This document shows positions 8,040-17,636 of a stretch of DNA of 42,491 bases, one piece after another. The translations under genes and the position numbers were made by a program. The notes below the pieces were generated by a model. That model searched no databases. It was not told the origin of the DNA and saw only the letters and a program-made list of their open reading frames with translations. Position 1 is the first letter of the stretch; each line of letters begins with the position of its first letter. Source of the stretch: an uncultured Bacteroidales bacterium (GTDB lineage Bacteria; Bacteroidota; Bacteroidia; Bacteroidales; F082); assembly GCA_900318465.1 (NCBI GenBank), contig ONKQ01000020.1, forward strand, positions 1-42,491, written 5' to 3'.

Positions 8040-8831
8040 TTAATTGTAATAGTATTCGTCAGGTTGCCGCTGATAGGTGGGAATATTCCAGCTGACGCGG
8101 ATGCCGTAATACAGGTAGTTGTAACGCTTGTTGGGGTCGGTGTAGCCCACCGGAACGCCATCGAACACACGGAAATCATATTCGCGCAAATCGCGGGTGC
8201 GGGCGTATGTGGCCTCAAACGATATTGACACGTTGGCGATGCGGCTGTTGCCGAGATAGAGGTAACCCGTCTCCAAATGCAGTGCTGGGCCGCCCCGCAT
8301 CCTATCGTAGCCGTAGGCATACTCCTCAAACACGGGATAGGGCGTATTGTTTGTGTTGAGGTCGTAGTCAATCTTGATGCGGTTGCGCAGATAGCCTACG
8401 CCGGCTTGGACGAAGATACCGCTATTGGGATTGGGCCAAATGGGGAACAACTTGCCCGCCTCCAATTGGAAATGCAAACCGCGCTGATAGATGGCGAAAG
8501 TGGTGTAAAGCCCCGCCGAACCCGTCATCTCGCCGTACTCAGTGGTGATGCTCTCGCCGAAAATATCGATGCGGTCGCCTTTCAGTTGGTTGCCGAAGAT
8601 GAAGTTGCCATTGGCTGTAAATATCCAATTCGAGGCGTTCTTGAAGACGAAACTGCCGCCGATGGTATTGCTCACGCCATAGTCCGTCTTTAAATCCAAC
8701 GCCGGAATATGAAAAGCGTAGGTGGCTTGGAACATGGCCACAGGGATAGGCTCCTTCATAATGTCTTTTGGCAACTGGGCTTGCAGCGCCAAACCTGTCA
8801 GCAACAACAAAGAGATAAAGAGTTTACGCAT
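8040..8831 (-). CDS. Predicted outer-membrane beta-barrel protein
   Basis: A 263-residue protein with a signal peptide (MRKLFISLLLLTGLALQAQ). The rest has alternating polar and hydrophobic strands and many Gly, Tyr and Phe residues. The end (YLYYGIRVSWNIP) resembles a terminal barrel strand, but a Tyr-rich tail follows. No recognised family name. It is the first gene of the pair with waaA (9 nt apart), which fits an envelope role but does not prove a shared pathway. A minus-strand -7 element (TAATTTTG, 8892-8885) lies upstream, next to the terminator of the subtilisin gene. Confidence 0.75.
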   Translation of the reverse strand: MRKLFISLLLLTGLALQAQLPKDIMKEPIPVAMFQATYAFHIPALDLKTDYGVSNTIGGSFVFKNASNWIFTANGNFIFGNQLKGDRIDIFGESITTEYGEMTGSAGLYTTFAIYQRGLHFQLEAGKLFPIWPNPNSGIFVQAGVGYLRNRIKIDYDLNTNNTPYPVFEEYAYGYDRMRGGPALHLETGYLYLGNSRIANVSISFEATYARTRDLREYDFRVFDGVPVGYTDPNKRYNYLYYGIRVSWNIPTYQRQPDEYYYN

Positions 8832-8893
8832 GATGTTCGTTTTTCTTCATTAACGCAAAACTGTGGTATTTCGTATTGCGAGCGCAAAATTAC

Positions 8894-8923
8894 GAAAAAA
8901 GGCCGCCTCACAGCGAAGCGACC
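8894..8923 (-). terminator. intrinsic terminator of the subtilisin gene
   Basis: On the minus strand a 9-bp stem with two G-U pairs (GGTCGCTTC with GAGGCGGCC) is followed by TTTTTT. It sits about 25 nt after the stop of the subtilisin gene. Confidence 0.65.
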
Positions 8924-8948
8924 CTAAAAAATCTGAATCCGTTGTCTT

Positions 8949-11900
8949 TTACTGCTTGACGACCTTTCGGACGATGGTCATGTCGCCCTTCAGGATGCGT
9001 AGCATGTAGACACCGTTTTCAAGCCCATCAATTTGCACAGCGTGGCCTTCCACCTTCAGGCTGCGGATGAGCTTGCCTTCCATATTGTAAACGTCGATTT
9101 GATTCATGCCGACACATTCGACTTTGACCTTGTCGGTGGTCGGATTGGGATAGATGCTCACCAGTCCGTCACTTTCCGTCAAGCCGTTGAAATAGTTGGC
9201 GCAAGCGGCCTCGGAAAGGTCGGAAACACCCTTCTCGAACACCGACTGCACGGCGTAGCAATGCTCAGCATCGATGGCCATTTCGGTGTCTTTGTAATTG
9301 GTTTCCGTCAGGTTTTCGGCAATCAGTTCGCCATCGCGGTAAAGGTTGTAAGAGATGGCCCCATCAACCGTATTCCATTCCGTGGTGATATATCCTTCAT
9401 GCACATCGGAGATGCGGATTTCGGGAACAATGTTGGTGACCTCGAACCAAAAGTCCGTCATCAAGCCCACGCAATCTTCATATACGGGTTCCACCAAAAT
9501 ATGGTGTTCTCCTCCTTCTTCCAACGGGATGCTGAAACCATTGGTTTCTACAAAAGTTGGAGAATCAATGAAATCACCCCTGACGATGTAGGTATCGGCA
9601 TCGCCATTCCAAGTCACCGTGACCACATTGCCGATAAAGGAATAATCATAGCCATCAACGGCACAAACTTCCGTTGACAAACATACAGGCTCAGAATCAC
9701 AGCCATAGAGAGAATGTGTTATCACACAGATTGTATTTTCGCCCACAATCGGGTCGAATGAGAATTCTGTAGCACCACCTTGAGGCTCAACCAGCGTGGT
9801 ATCGCCATTATAAATCACTTCGTAATTATGGACATAGGGGTCGTCGCAACTCCAAGTGAAATGCAAACCGCTGTAATCCATTGCAACAAACGACAAATCC
9901 GAAACGGGATCAACTATACAAATGTCAAAGCCAGCCAAGAACCTATAGCATCCGTCCTCGACAGGCCCCACCATAACTTCAAATATCCCCGAAGGAAGCT
10001 CTACTGAATAAGAGGAATCTTCTACTGTCGCAACAAGCACCTGATTGATGTACACATCATACTGGCTCACGTATTCAAGAGCATCCCAAGTCAAATCAAC
10101 AACGTGGTCATTCAGGGCATAATTGAGATTCTCCACCCTTCCAAGGATACATATATTCGTTTGGTTATCCTTGTCACAATCCTCAAAAACGGATTTGACA
10201 ATGACACCGTGATAGCCCACTGTTGTGTTAAAATAGTAAATCAACTCGTTGGTAGCCCCAAGTAGTTCGTCATCCACATAGACTTGATACTCAACAAGTC
10301 CTGTTGGATTTTCTGGGGCTTCCCAAGTGAGGATGATTTGAATATTTTCATCATTGGTAAGTAGAGCGTGTCGCAAGTTCTGCACAGGGCCGCACTTCGA
10401 CACATCCACCTCGGTGCAGACATACTCGCTTTGGCAGCCGTCGTAGGCGGCATAGACACAATAATTGTAAACGCCCTCATCCACATTGACATCGGTGTAA
10501 GTAAGGCCCTCAACCAAGTCAAGGAGTTCGGTCTCGCGATAGATTTCATACCATGCAGGCGTACCGTTTTGAGGCGCTTCCCATGTGAGGACTACATCCA
10601 AGCCATTCAGTTCATAATCCAAATTCCGGATTGGCTCGCAAAAACCTGGACCACTGCTGCCCATGTTGCAATCTATGGTGAAAACTTTGTTGCCGCTAAA
10701 ACCGCCTTGGTTCTCAAAGATGACCGTACCATCCTCGTAAGTAACCTCAAAGCTGCACTGCGAAGCCCCTTGGTCGCTGTGCCATCGAAGCATGAATCTG
10801 GAGCCAGAACTCAGACTGCGGATATAAGTCGCGGAACTGCCTTCGTCGATGGTCAATTGCTCCGAAGTCATTCCGTCGGAATAGTTCACTGTGATATAGT
10901 TGCCCTGCCAGCCATTGCCATTGGAATCGTGCAACGAGAAGATGATGTTGCAAGCGTTTTTGTAGCTGAAAGTCAACTCTGTTTGCCGTCCGTTGAAGTC
11001 CACAAGGTCGAGGGTGAAAGGAATGACGAAATCCTCAGGAGCATCAGCAGCAAGTGTGACATTGAAATCGGCATAACCCATCATATCGGCACCAATTGCG
11101 CTGAAACTCTTTTCTGTATCATTCACCGCAACAAACTCATACTCTGACGACAAGGTACCCATCACCATTTCGGCCAATTGGTTGCCCGTATTGTCAACAA
11201 AGATGCGCAAATCGGCAGTCTCGCCCGGTTCGAGGAGGCCGTTGCCGTTGTCGTCGTTCAACACAACGGATGTGCCAAATTCCAATCGGGAATCATAAAC
11301 CGTAACAGCCAAGCCATAAGTTCCCGACTGTTCGCCATCGACATACACTTCCAAATTGAAACGGATGTCCTGCTTGGCTACCACATTGTCGCTGACTGTG
11401 AAAGCGAAAGCATCTTCCACCATCATGGTTTCGTCAGGCGCGAAATCTGGACAAGTGGCTGTGTTTTGGGTAATGGTAACGTTTTCATCCCAAGTCGTCA
11501 AAACCAAGGAAACATTGCTCACAGGTTCCGAACTTATATTCACCATAGCAACACCCATCGTGACCGACTCGCCCGGATTCAAAACGTTGTTATTGTTGCC
11601 TTCAGGGTCATGGATTTGATAACTGAGGTTGTACTGGATGGCACCCACTTGGATGGCTTCCACAGCGGCAAGGACATTAATGCGGCCAAAGCCGTAGGTG
11701 TTGCTCTTGCCTTGGGCCAAGGGCACCGCCGTTTCTTCAAGGATTCGACAAATGTCGGCAGGCATCAGATTGGGGTCTTTGCTCAGCATCAAAGCGATGC
11801 AACCCGCCGCACAAGGCGTGGCCATCGAAGTGCCACTCATGGTGGTATAGCCATTATTGCCTTGATAGTCCAACGACTTGATGTTCACGCCAGGGGCGCA

Positions 11901-13112
11901 CACATCGGGGCGGATGAGACCTATTCCGGGTTGGTAGGGATAGTCGCCAAACTCGGTATTCGTCCAGGTAACGGGGCCACGCGAGCTGAAATTGGCGGCA
12001 TTGTCGTTCCCATCAACCGCACCGATGCAAATTGAGCAACTCAGGTCACCGGGATTCTCGCCCTGCACGGCATCCATGTAAGGCGGAGGACAACTGCCAG
12101 GCACGCGCACGTTGTTCGGAATGGGATATTGCCATTGGGTGTTGCCTTCGTTGCCGGCAGCAATGGCACCCGCAATGCCCAAATCCAAGGAAGCCACGCA
12201 AGTACGGCGCAGCAAAGTCCTTTCCGGCACAGTGGAACTGGCCACGCCGAGCGACATGCTGAACACATCGCAGCCGTGCTCCACTGCCCATTCCATGCCG
12301 GCGGCAATCACTTCGGCACCTCCATTGCCGTTGGAATTGATGCACTTGACGCACATCAGCGTGGCATCAGGAGCCATGCCCGTCTGAGAGCCTGCCTTGC
12401 CATTGCCCAGCACCGTGCCGGCACAGTGCGAGCCGTGGCCGTGGTCGTCCATTGGGTTGTTGTCGTTGTTATACACATCGTAACCGTGGAGCGGGAACTC
12501 ATCGCCGCCGTCCCAGAGGTGGTCGACCACATCCAAGTGGTTGTAGTTGACGCCCGTATCCACAACGGCCACCACAACGCCTTGGCCCGTGTAGCCCAAG
12601 GTCCACACTTGGTTGGCCCCCACTTGGAGGACATTCTGCGTGATTTCGCGCGTAGCGGAAGCCGGACGAGGTGTTTCGTCCTCTGGTAACCAGCAACGCT
12701 CGATGGCGTAGCCGATGATTTCAATGTCGTTGCGGCGGGCGAGGTCTTGAATGGCAGACTTGGTGGCCAAGCACGTCAAAGAGTTCGACATCCACAAGGT
12801 GGTTGGCTCGGTCACCATGCCGTTGCGTTCCATCTCGGCCAGCGAGCGTTTCAGGTCGTACTGTGAGGCAGCCGCAAATTCCTTCAACTCATGCGTAAGG
12901 AAGTCGCGACGCTCGGCGCGGGATACGAAGTAGTCGGCGCGGCTGCACAGCTGTGCTCGGTCGTATTGCGCCTTCATAATAACGATGACCTTCATCTGCT
13001 CGTCGTCGCCACGACGGGCCATTTCCTCGGCCAGCAGCGGGTCGATGGTGCTTTGGGCAAAGCCGAAAAGCGCACCCAAAACCAACAAAAGAGTGAATAA
13101 TGATTTTTTCAT
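8949..13112 (-). CDS. Secreted subtilisin-like serine peptidase (S8) with T9SS sorting domain
   Basis: A 1387-residue cell-surface or secreted peptidase. A signal peptide (residues 1-19, ending GFAQ) is followed by a propeptide-like segment to about 160. The S8 catalytic triad is complete: D185 (VVDTGVNY), H226 (HGHGSH) and S429 (SGTSMATP), with N321 (AAGNEG) for the oxyanion hole. Residues 490-750 look like beta-sandwich modules, and about 840-1300 contain repeated fibronectin-III-like units (VxLTWEAP). The last 75 residues form a T9SS type A sorting domain (VSIYPNPTTDKVKV to KVVKQ). A minus-strand -7 element (TACATTTG, 13148-13141) lies upstream. The substrate is unknown; degradation of host or dietary protein is a reasonable guess. 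Confidence 0.93.
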   Translation of the reverse strand: MKKSLFTLLLVLGALFGFAQSTIDPLLAEEMARRGDDEQMKVIVIMKAQYDRAQLCSRADYFVSRAERRDFLTHELKEFAAASQYDLKRSLAEMERNGMVTEPTTLWMSNSLTCLATKSAIQDLARRNDIEIIGYAIERCWLPEDETPRPASATREITQNVLQVGANQVWTLGYTGQGVVVAVVDTGVNYNHLDVVDHLWDGGDEFPLHGYDVYNNDNNPMDDHGHGSHCAGTVLGNGKAGSQTGMAPDATLMCVKCINSNGNGGAEVIAAGMEWAVEHGCDVFSMSLGVASSTVPERTLLRRTCVASLDLGIAGAIAAGNEGNTQWQYPIPNNVRVPGSCPPPYMDAVQGENPGDLSCSICIGAVDGNDNAANFSSRGPVTWTNTEFGDYPYQPGIGLIRPDVCAPGVNIKSLDYQGNNGYTTMSGTSMATPCAAGCIALMLSKDPNLMPADICRILEETAVPLAQGKSNTYGFGRINVLAAVEAIQVGAIQYNLSYQIHDPEGNNNNVLNPGESVTMGVAMVNISSEPVSNVSLVLTTWDENVTITQNTATCPDFAPDETMMVEDAFAFTVSDNVVAKQDIRFNLEVYVDGEQSGTYGLAVTVYDSRLEFGTSVVLNDDNGNGLLEPGETADLRIFVDNTGNQLAEMVMGTLSSEYEFVAVNDTEKSFSAIGADMMGYADFNVTLAADAPEDFVIPFTLDLVDFNGRQTELTFSYKNACNIIFSLHDSNGNGWQGNYITVNYSDGMTSEQLTIDEGSSATYIRSLSSGSRFMLRWHSDQGASQCSFEVTYEDGTVIFENQGGFSGNKVFTIDCNMGSSGPGFCEPIRNLDYELNGLDVVLTWEAPQNGTPAWYEIYRETELLDLVEGLTYTDVNVDEGVYNYCVYAAYDGCQSEYVCTEVDVSKCGPVQNLRHALLTNDENIQIILTWEAPENPTGLVEYQVYVDDELLGATNELIYYFNTTVGYHGVIVKSVFEDCDKDNQTNICILGRVENLNYALNDHVVDLTWDALEYVSQYDVYINQVLVATVEDSSYSVELPSGIFEVMVGPVEDGCYRFLAGFDICIVDPVSDLSFVAMDYSGLHFTWSCDDPYVHNYEVIYNGDTTLVEPQGGATEFSFDPIVGENTICVITHSLYGCDSEPVCLSTEVCAVDGYDYSFIGNVVTVTWNGDADTYIVRGDFIDSPTFVETNGFSIPLEEGGEHHILVEPVYEDCVGLMTDFWFEVTNIVPEIRISDVHEGYITTEWNTVDGAISYNLYRDGELIAENLTETNYKDTEMAIDAEHCYAVQSVFEKGVSDLSEAACANYFNGLTESDGLVSIYPNPTTDKVKVECVGMNQIDVYNMEGKLIRSLKVEGHAVQIDGLENGVYMLRILKGDMTIVRKVVKQ

Positions 13113-13168
13113 GGCAGTAAAGTTTGACTAATTGAAACTGCAAATGTAAGAATGTTTTGGGATTGTCG

Positions 13169-13176
13169 TATCTTTG
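13169..13176 (+). promoter_or_regulatory. -7 element for the M16 peptidase gene
   Basis: TATCTTTG matches TAnnTTTG exactly and is followed by TGGC. No convincing -33 TTG at the right distance was found. It lies 19 nt before the ATG. Confidence 0.45.
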
Positions 13177-13194
13177 TGGCCCATTTTTACAACT

Positions 13195-14436
13195 ATGTTG
13201 GAAAACAAATACACTGAATCCGTCCTTCCAAACGGAATCAGGCTGATACATAAGGGAAAAAAAGGCGAAATTGCCCACTTGGTGCTGATGGTTGAAACTG
13301 GCACCCGCGATGAACTGGCGCACGAGAACGGACTTGCCCACTTCGTGGAACACACTATCTTCAAAGGTACAGTGCGGCGCAAGGCTTACCATATTTTGAG
13401 TTGCCTCGACAACGTGGGCGGCGACCTTAATGCCTTCACTACCAAGGAGGAAACCTGCATCCAAGCCACTTTCCTCAAACAACACTACCAGCGCAGCCTC
13501 GACCTCTTTGCCGACATTGCCTTCCACTCCACCTTCCCCGAAAACGAATTGGCCAAGGAGAAGGAAGTCATCTTGGACGAGATCAATTCCTACCTCGATT
13601 CGCCTTCGGATGAGATTTACGACCTTTTTGAGGAGATGGTCTTCAAGGGGCATCCACTGTCGCGCAACATTTTGGGAACCAACGACTTGGTGAAAGGCTT
13701 CAAGCGGCAGGACATCCTCGACTTCATGGCCCACAACTACAGCACTGACCAAATGATTTTGGCCTCCATCGGCGACATCAGTTTTCATGAGTTTGAGCGT
13801 TTGACGATGAAATATTTCGGCGACCAACCCGCGCACCTTATCAATAAAAAACGCGAAGTATTCAAGAATTACCAACCCGAAAGACGCATAGCGAAACGAA
13901 ACAACCACTTAAGCCACTGCATTATAGGAGGCTTGGCACCCGAGTTTGGCAGCCCACTGCGAATGCCAATCGTGATGCTCAACAACGTTCTTGGCGGTCC
14001 GGCGATGAGTTCGCGCCTTGGGCTGAACATCCGCGAGAAATACGGCTTCGCTTATAGCATCGAGTCGCAATACACGGCCTATGGCGACACTGGCCTTATC
14101 AATGTCTACATGGGTGTCGACCCCGATTCGTTGGAAAAGGCGATTGGGCTGGTTTACAAAGAGATTGACAAACTTTGCCAGCAAAAGTTGGGTACCATGC
14201 AACTGCAACATGCCAAGCAACAACTCATCGGACAGGTTGCCTTGAGCTACGAGAGCGGGATGAACGAGCTGCTCAGTGCGACACGTTCCCTCCTCATGGG
14301 CGAACCGATTGAATACATGGACGACATCATTCGCAATGTGGAAGAAGTTTCTGCGGGCGACCTTTTAGAGGTAGCAAATCAGGTGTTCGACAAAAAACAA
14401 CTAAGCCAAATTGTTTTTGAAGGTTTTGAAAATTGA
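13195..14436 (+). CDS. M16-family zinc metallopeptidase
   Basis: A 413-residue member of the M16 (pitrilysin/processing-peptidase) family. The inverted zinc motif HxxEH is H49-F-V-E52-H53, and the distal glutamate lies in KEKEVILDEINSY. The C-terminal half carries the inactive-domain features (GGPAMSSRLGLNIREKYG, then YAYSIES-like). Length fits the one-chain bacterial form. There is no signal peptide, so it probably acts in the cytosol on peptides. The ATG at 13195 (MLENKYTESVLPNG) was preferred to an upstream non-ATG start. It is divergent from the subtilisin gene; the 82-bp gap holds both promoters. Confidence 0.92.
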   Translation: MLENKYTESVLPNGIRLIHKGKKGEIAHLVLMVETGTRDELAHENGLAHFVEHTIFKGTVRRKAYHILSCLDNVGGDLNAFTTKEETCIQATFLKQHYQRSLDLFADIAFHSTFPENELAKEKEVILDEINSYLDSPSDEIYDLFEEMVFKGHPLSRNILGTNDLVKGFKRQDILDFMAHNYSTDQMILASIGDISFHEFERLTMKYFGDQPAHLINKKREVFKNYQPERRIAKRNNHLSHCIIGGLAPEFGSPLRMPIVMLNNVLGGPAMSSRLGLNIREKYGFAYSIESQYTAYGDTGLINVYMGVDPDSLEKAIGLVYKEIDKLCQQKLGTMQLQHAKQQLIGQVALSYESGMNELLSATRSLLMGEPIEYMDDIIRNVEEVSAGDLLEVANQVFDKKQLSQIVFEGFEN

Positions 14437-14742
14437 TATTTAAAGCGGAATTTTTCAATTTTAAACGACATAAAATCGTTTTTAATTGATTTATTCAAAA
14501 TTTTTCTGTTTTTCTATTCATTGAAGTACAGAGGTTTATCTTCTGTGACGAAAAATAGTTGAAAAAAGTGCTTGACAAAATATTTACAGGTTGTAAATTT
14601 GTGCCATCGAAACGACCTAAACAGCAATTAAAGCGGAAATATTTAGATTAAAAAAGTTACAAAAAGCGGAAAAAGGCCACAGAATTAATGACAACATGAA
14701 ACAAAAACTAACGGAATCACTAACCTTCAAAAACCCAATGAC
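14437..14742 (+). promoter_or_regulatory. 306-bp intergenic region with a strong promoter
   Basis: This AT-rich gap holds one clear signal: TTG at 14572-14574 and TAAATTTG at 14594-14601, 19 nt apart, an excellent Bacteroidetes promoter. It implies a leader of about 135 nt before the ATG at 14743. I see no riboswitch or stable hairpin in the leader, and nothing coding in the first 130 bp. Confidence 0.65.
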
Positions 14743-16242
14743 ATGAAAGCAAAGTTTTACCTTATCCTCACTGGCCTGCTGATGGCCGCCTGCATCACGA
14801 GTTACGGACAGGAAATCGTCAGCACTTTCGAGCACCCTATTGACCAGGTGTTTTCATACAATGACCTTCAGATTTGCTCCGACGGATCTGTGTTGTCGGG
14901 CATCTACTGCTACAGCCCTACGAATGGACAATGCACAGGCATACATGTCTGCAAAGTTTCCAGCGAAGGCCAATTGATTGATTCGCTGACCTTCCCTCCC
15001 GCGTGGGAATTGCTCGGCATACCAGGAATGCCTGACGTTTTCCTCCTCCCCGATTACCGAATCGACAACGAAAGCGGCGACCTGAGCATTGAAATGACTT
15101 TCATCGATGCCGACCTCAACATCATTGACCACATCACGACACTGCTGGCCAACGCGTCTGAGCTTGGCGCATTCATGAAGGATATCATGTTCGTCTCACC
15201 TAATGGCGACCTCATCGTCACTTACTGGACGGAAGACGTGTTCCACATCGCCCGCATCGGACTCGACGGCACCGTGGAAGCCGCCACCGAAACAACGCAA
15301 ATACTTCCACAGAACCCCACCGGTCAACATCTTGCAGACAGCGCTTTGTTTTACACAAAAATGGGTGTTTTCAGCGAGTTGCCAGAAAGCTTCTACAAAT
15401 TAGGGGGCTATGTCCCAGAAAATGACAATGATGCTTGGCCTCTCATCGCTTATATCTTCGATGAGAACCTCATTCTGACAGACACTATCGTGTATAGCTA
15501 TTTGAACGAAAACAGCAGTTGCGAACTTGCCGGATATATGGACCACATGACCCCTGTCGCGAAATGCACGCCAAAAGAGACTTACCTTTTGGCTGCGCAA
15601 ATCCGGAACAGCGATGACACCTACAGCACATCATTAATCAGATATGACAAAAACCATAACCCGATGGCGGCGGTCAATCTCGTATCACCAAGCAATTCCC
15701 TCAAAGCAGGCACGCCCATCTGTACGGAAATAATTGACGAGAACACCATTTACCACACCTACAGTACATACCCCTACAATTATTTTTCTCCTGTAGTAGG
15801 TCTGGCTCGTTTGGACAAGGACTTGAACGTAGTTTGGAACATCAAGCTTCCACTTGTGCCGAATGCCATGAGCTACGGGACCACGCTTAAAGTACTCGCC
15901 AACGGCAATATAGCTGTGAGTGTCGCATCTGGCACTTTATTCTCTACGCTCTACATTTACATCATCCACGACGACGACCCGACCGATATGCCCGAAATGA
16001 CAAATAAGGATTGTCCCTTCACCCTCTACCCCAATCCCGTGAGAGACCAACTGACCCTCCGCTTCGACGACGGCACTGAGCCTGAGAGCGTTGAAATCTT
16101 CGACCTGCAAGGCCGCTTGGTCGGCATCAAGGCCAACTGCATGGAAAGCATCGACATGGATGCAATGCCAGCAGGTGTTTTCATGCTGCGCGTCACGATG
16201 AAAGACGGGGCAACCTACCACGAAAAGATATTGAAAGAATAG
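14743..16242 (+). CDS. Secreted protein of unknown function with T9SS sorting domain
   Basis: A 499-residue exported protein. The signal peptide is MKAKFYLILTGLLMAACITSYGQ. The body is rich in short beta segments that recur with a pattern like a beta-propeller (SPNGDLIVTYW, then LDGTVEA, DKDLNVVWNIKLP, LANGNIAVSVASG), so a propeller fold is plausible. The last 80 residues are a T9SS type A domain (FTLYPNPVRDQLTLRFDD, then VEIFDLQGRL and GVFMLRV). No enzymatic motif is visible. It is transcribed from its own promoter and followed by a hairpin at 16281. Confidence 0.8.
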   Translation: MKAKFYLILTGLLMAACITSYGQEIVSTFEHPIDQVFSYNDLQICSDGSVLSGIYCYSPTNGQCTGIHVCKVSSEGQLIDSLTFPPAWELLGIPGMPDVFLLPDYRIDNESGDLSIEMTFIDADLNIIDHITTLLANASELGAFMKDIMFVSPNGDLIVTYWTEDVFHIARIGLDGTVEAATETTQILPQNPTGQHLADSALFYTKMGVFSELPESFYKLGGYVPENDNDAWPLIAYIFDENLILTDTIVYSYLNENSSCELAGYMDHMTPVAKCTPKETYLLAAQIRNSDDTYSTSLIRYDKNHNPMAAVNLVSPSNSLKAGTPICTEIIDENTIYHTYSTYPYNYFSPVVGLARLDKDLNVVWNIKLPLVPNAMSYGTTLKVLANGNIAVSVASGTLFSTLYIYIIHDDDPTDMPEMTNKDCPFTLYPNPVRDQLTLRFDDGTEPESVEIFDLQGRLVGIKANCMESIDMDAMPAGVFMLRVTMKDGATYHEKILKE

Positions 16243-16280
16243 AATAAAGGCTTTTTTTTCATAATGATTTGGTTTTAGTT

Positions 16281-16309
16281 GTAGAGACGGTGCATGGCGC
16301 CGTCTCTAC
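16281..16309. repeat. GTAGAGACG palindrome, copy 1 (possible terminator)
   Basis: A 10-bp perfect stem, GTAGAGACGG with CCGTCTCTAC, and a 9-nt loop, followed by TATTTTG. It lies between the convergent T9SS gene and purE and could stop transcription from the left. Two further copies with the same termini lie inside coding sequences at 23214 and 33804. Confidence 0.8.
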
Positions 16310-16326
16310 TATTTTGTCAGCCCAAA

Positions 16327-16833
16327 TCAGTTTGTCTTGAACTTATACTGCACCGCTTTCAGTTCCGCATTGGCCTTCGTAATCTTGTTCTTCAGATTTT
16401 CCTTGTAATTCAATACTTTGGCAGCGATTTGTGCATCGCTTAAAGCCAGCATTTCGGCGGCGAGAATGGCAGCATTGAGGGCACCGTTCACACCCACTGT
16501 GGCCACGGGAATGCCGGGAGGCATTTGGATGATGGACAGCATGGCATCCAAGCCATCAAGCATACCTTTCACGGGTACGCCGATGACGGGCAAGGTGGTG
16601 TTTGCGGCAATCACACCCGGCAAGGCAGCTGCCATACCAGCGGCTGCGATAATCACTTTGATGCCGCGACCTTGGGCTTCGCGGGCGAAAGTTTCAACTT
16701 CCTGAGGTGTGCGGTGCGCGCTGAGGGCGTTCATCTCAAACGGGATTTCCATCTCATCGAAGAACTGTGCGGCTTTTTCAAGAACGGGAAGGTCGGAAGT
16801 GCTTCCCATAATAATGCTTACTATTGGGGTCAT
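16327..16833 (-). CDS. purE: N5-carboxyaminoimidazole ribonucleotide mutase
   Basis: A 168-residue PurE of class I, converting N5-CAIR to CAIR in de novo purine synthesis. Diagnostic motifs are MGSTSDLPVLEKA, SAHRTPQ with the catalytic His, IIAAAGMAAALPGVIA, and GVPVKGMLDGLDAMLSIIQM. Length is normal. The start ATG at 16833 follows a leader of about 160 nt that contains a 139-bp repeat element. It is divergent from hpt, so a purine-salvage and a purine-synthesis gene share one promoter region. Confidence 0.95.
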   Translation of the reverse strand: MTPIVSIIMGSTSDLPVLEKAAQFFDEMEIPFEMNALSAHRTPQEVETFAREAQGRGIKVIIAAAGMAAALPGVIAANTTLPVIGVPVKGMLDGLDAMLSIIQMPPGIPVATVGVNGALNAAILAAEMLALSDAQIAAKVLNYKENLKNKITKANAELKAVQYKFKTN

Positions 16834-16847
16834 AATTTTCTGTTTTT

Positions 16848-16986
16848 TGTCACAAAACCGTCAAAACTTGCAAAACCCTTTTGTTGCTTGGGAAAGTCGC
16901 CAACCGGCTTTTTCCCAGCGGCGAGGCGGTTGCCGAGCCGCATCCTTTCATTATTGAAGTTTTGCATTGTTTTGAGAGTTTTGTGA
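16848..16986. repeat. 139-bp MITE-like element, copy 1
   Basis: The ends are inverted: TCACAAAAC at the left and GTTTTGTGA at the right. Subterminal TCAAAACT and GTTTTGAGAG are also inverted. Between them lies a GC-rich core with nested palindromes (CCAACCGG, GGCGAGGCGG). Copy 2 is at 18321-18457. It falls in the leader of purE. Confidence 0.8.
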
Positions 16987-16998
16987 TTAATTACTCCG

Positions 16999-17006
16999 CA
17001 AAAGTA
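16999..17006 (-). promoter_or_regulatory. -7 element for purE
   Basis: On the minus strand TACTTTTG (17006-16999) is a perfect -7 match. The nearest upstream TTG lies about 24 nt away, which is long. The transcript would run through the MITE copy before the purE ATG. Confidence 0.4.
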
Positions 17007-17024
17007 GTTTTTTTCCCAATGCGG

Positions 17025-17054
17025 TTGACCCAATAAAAGCATTTTGTATATTTG
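17025..17054 (+). promoter_or_regulatory. promoter of hpt
   Basis: TTG at 17025-17027 and TATATTTG at 17047-17054 with 19-nt spacing, followed by TGTC. The leader to the ATG at 17099 is about 40 nt. Confidence 0.65.
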
Positions 17055-17098
17055 TGTCGCCTTACCCACAAAGGCAAGCAAACACTAATCCTTTGAAA

Positions 17099-17635
17099 AT
17101 GAAAACGGTAAAAGTTTTAGACAAGGAATTTGGGCTGTATATCCCCCAAGAAAAAATCGAGGCTGAAATCCAAAATGTGGCCGACCAAATCAGCCGCGAT
17201 ATGGAAGGCATGAATCCGCTGTTTCTCGTGGTACTCAACGGAGCCTTCATGTTTGCCTCCGAACTGTTCAAGCGCGTGACCATCCCCTGCGAGATCAGTT
17301 TCGTGAAACTGTCGTCATACGCTGGCACCGAAACCACCAATGTCATCCGCGAACTCATTGGCTTGGACCATCCTCTGGACGGTCGCCATGTGGTCATTGT
17401 GGAGGACATCGTCGACACGGGTCACACCATGCGCTACACCATCAAGAAGCTCCGCGACCTGAGAGCCGCCGACGTGCGCATTGCCACGCTGTTTTTCAAG
17501 CCCAACTCGTTCCAATACGACTATCCCATCGACTACAAAGGCATGGACATTGGCAACGATTTCATCGTGGGCTACGGCCTTGATTATGACCAACAAGGGA
17601 GAAATTTACCTGATATTTATAAAATAATTGAATAG
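17099..17635 (+). CDS. hpt: Hypoxanthine phosphoribosyltransferase
   Basis: A 178-residue purine-salvage enzyme that makes IMP or GMP from hypoxanthine or guanine and PRPP. The PRPP-binding signature VVIVEDIVDTGHTM lies near residues 98-111, and the N-terminal region has FLVVLNGAFMFASEL, typical of the family. The C-terminus (GLDYDQQGRNLPDIY) carries the conserved metal/pyrophosphate loop. The frame is open 15 codons upstream, but ATG 17099 gives the usual length and fits the promoter. The adk gene follows 106 bp later, separated by a hairpin repeat. The hpt-adk order is common in Bacteroidales. Confidence 0.95.
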   Translation: MKTVKVLDKEFGLYIPQEKIEAEIQNVADQISRDMEGMNPLFLVVLNGAFMFASELFKRVTIPCEISFVKLSSYAGTETTNVIRELIGLDHPLDGRHVVIVEDIVDTGHTMRYTIKKLRDLRAADVRIATLFFKPNSFQYDYPIDYKGMDIGNDFIVGYGLDYDQQGRNLPDIYKIIE

Positions 17636-17636
17636 G

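Noticed and set aside
9033-12689. Several plus-strand open frames of 60-285 codons opposite the subtilisin gene
   Set aside because: They are antisense shadows of the long coding sequence; none shows a domain, signal peptide or promoter.
16834-17098. Purine riboswitch in the purE-hpt gap
   Set aside because: No purine-riboswitch-like loop pair was seen; the structure there is explained by the MITE-like repeat.
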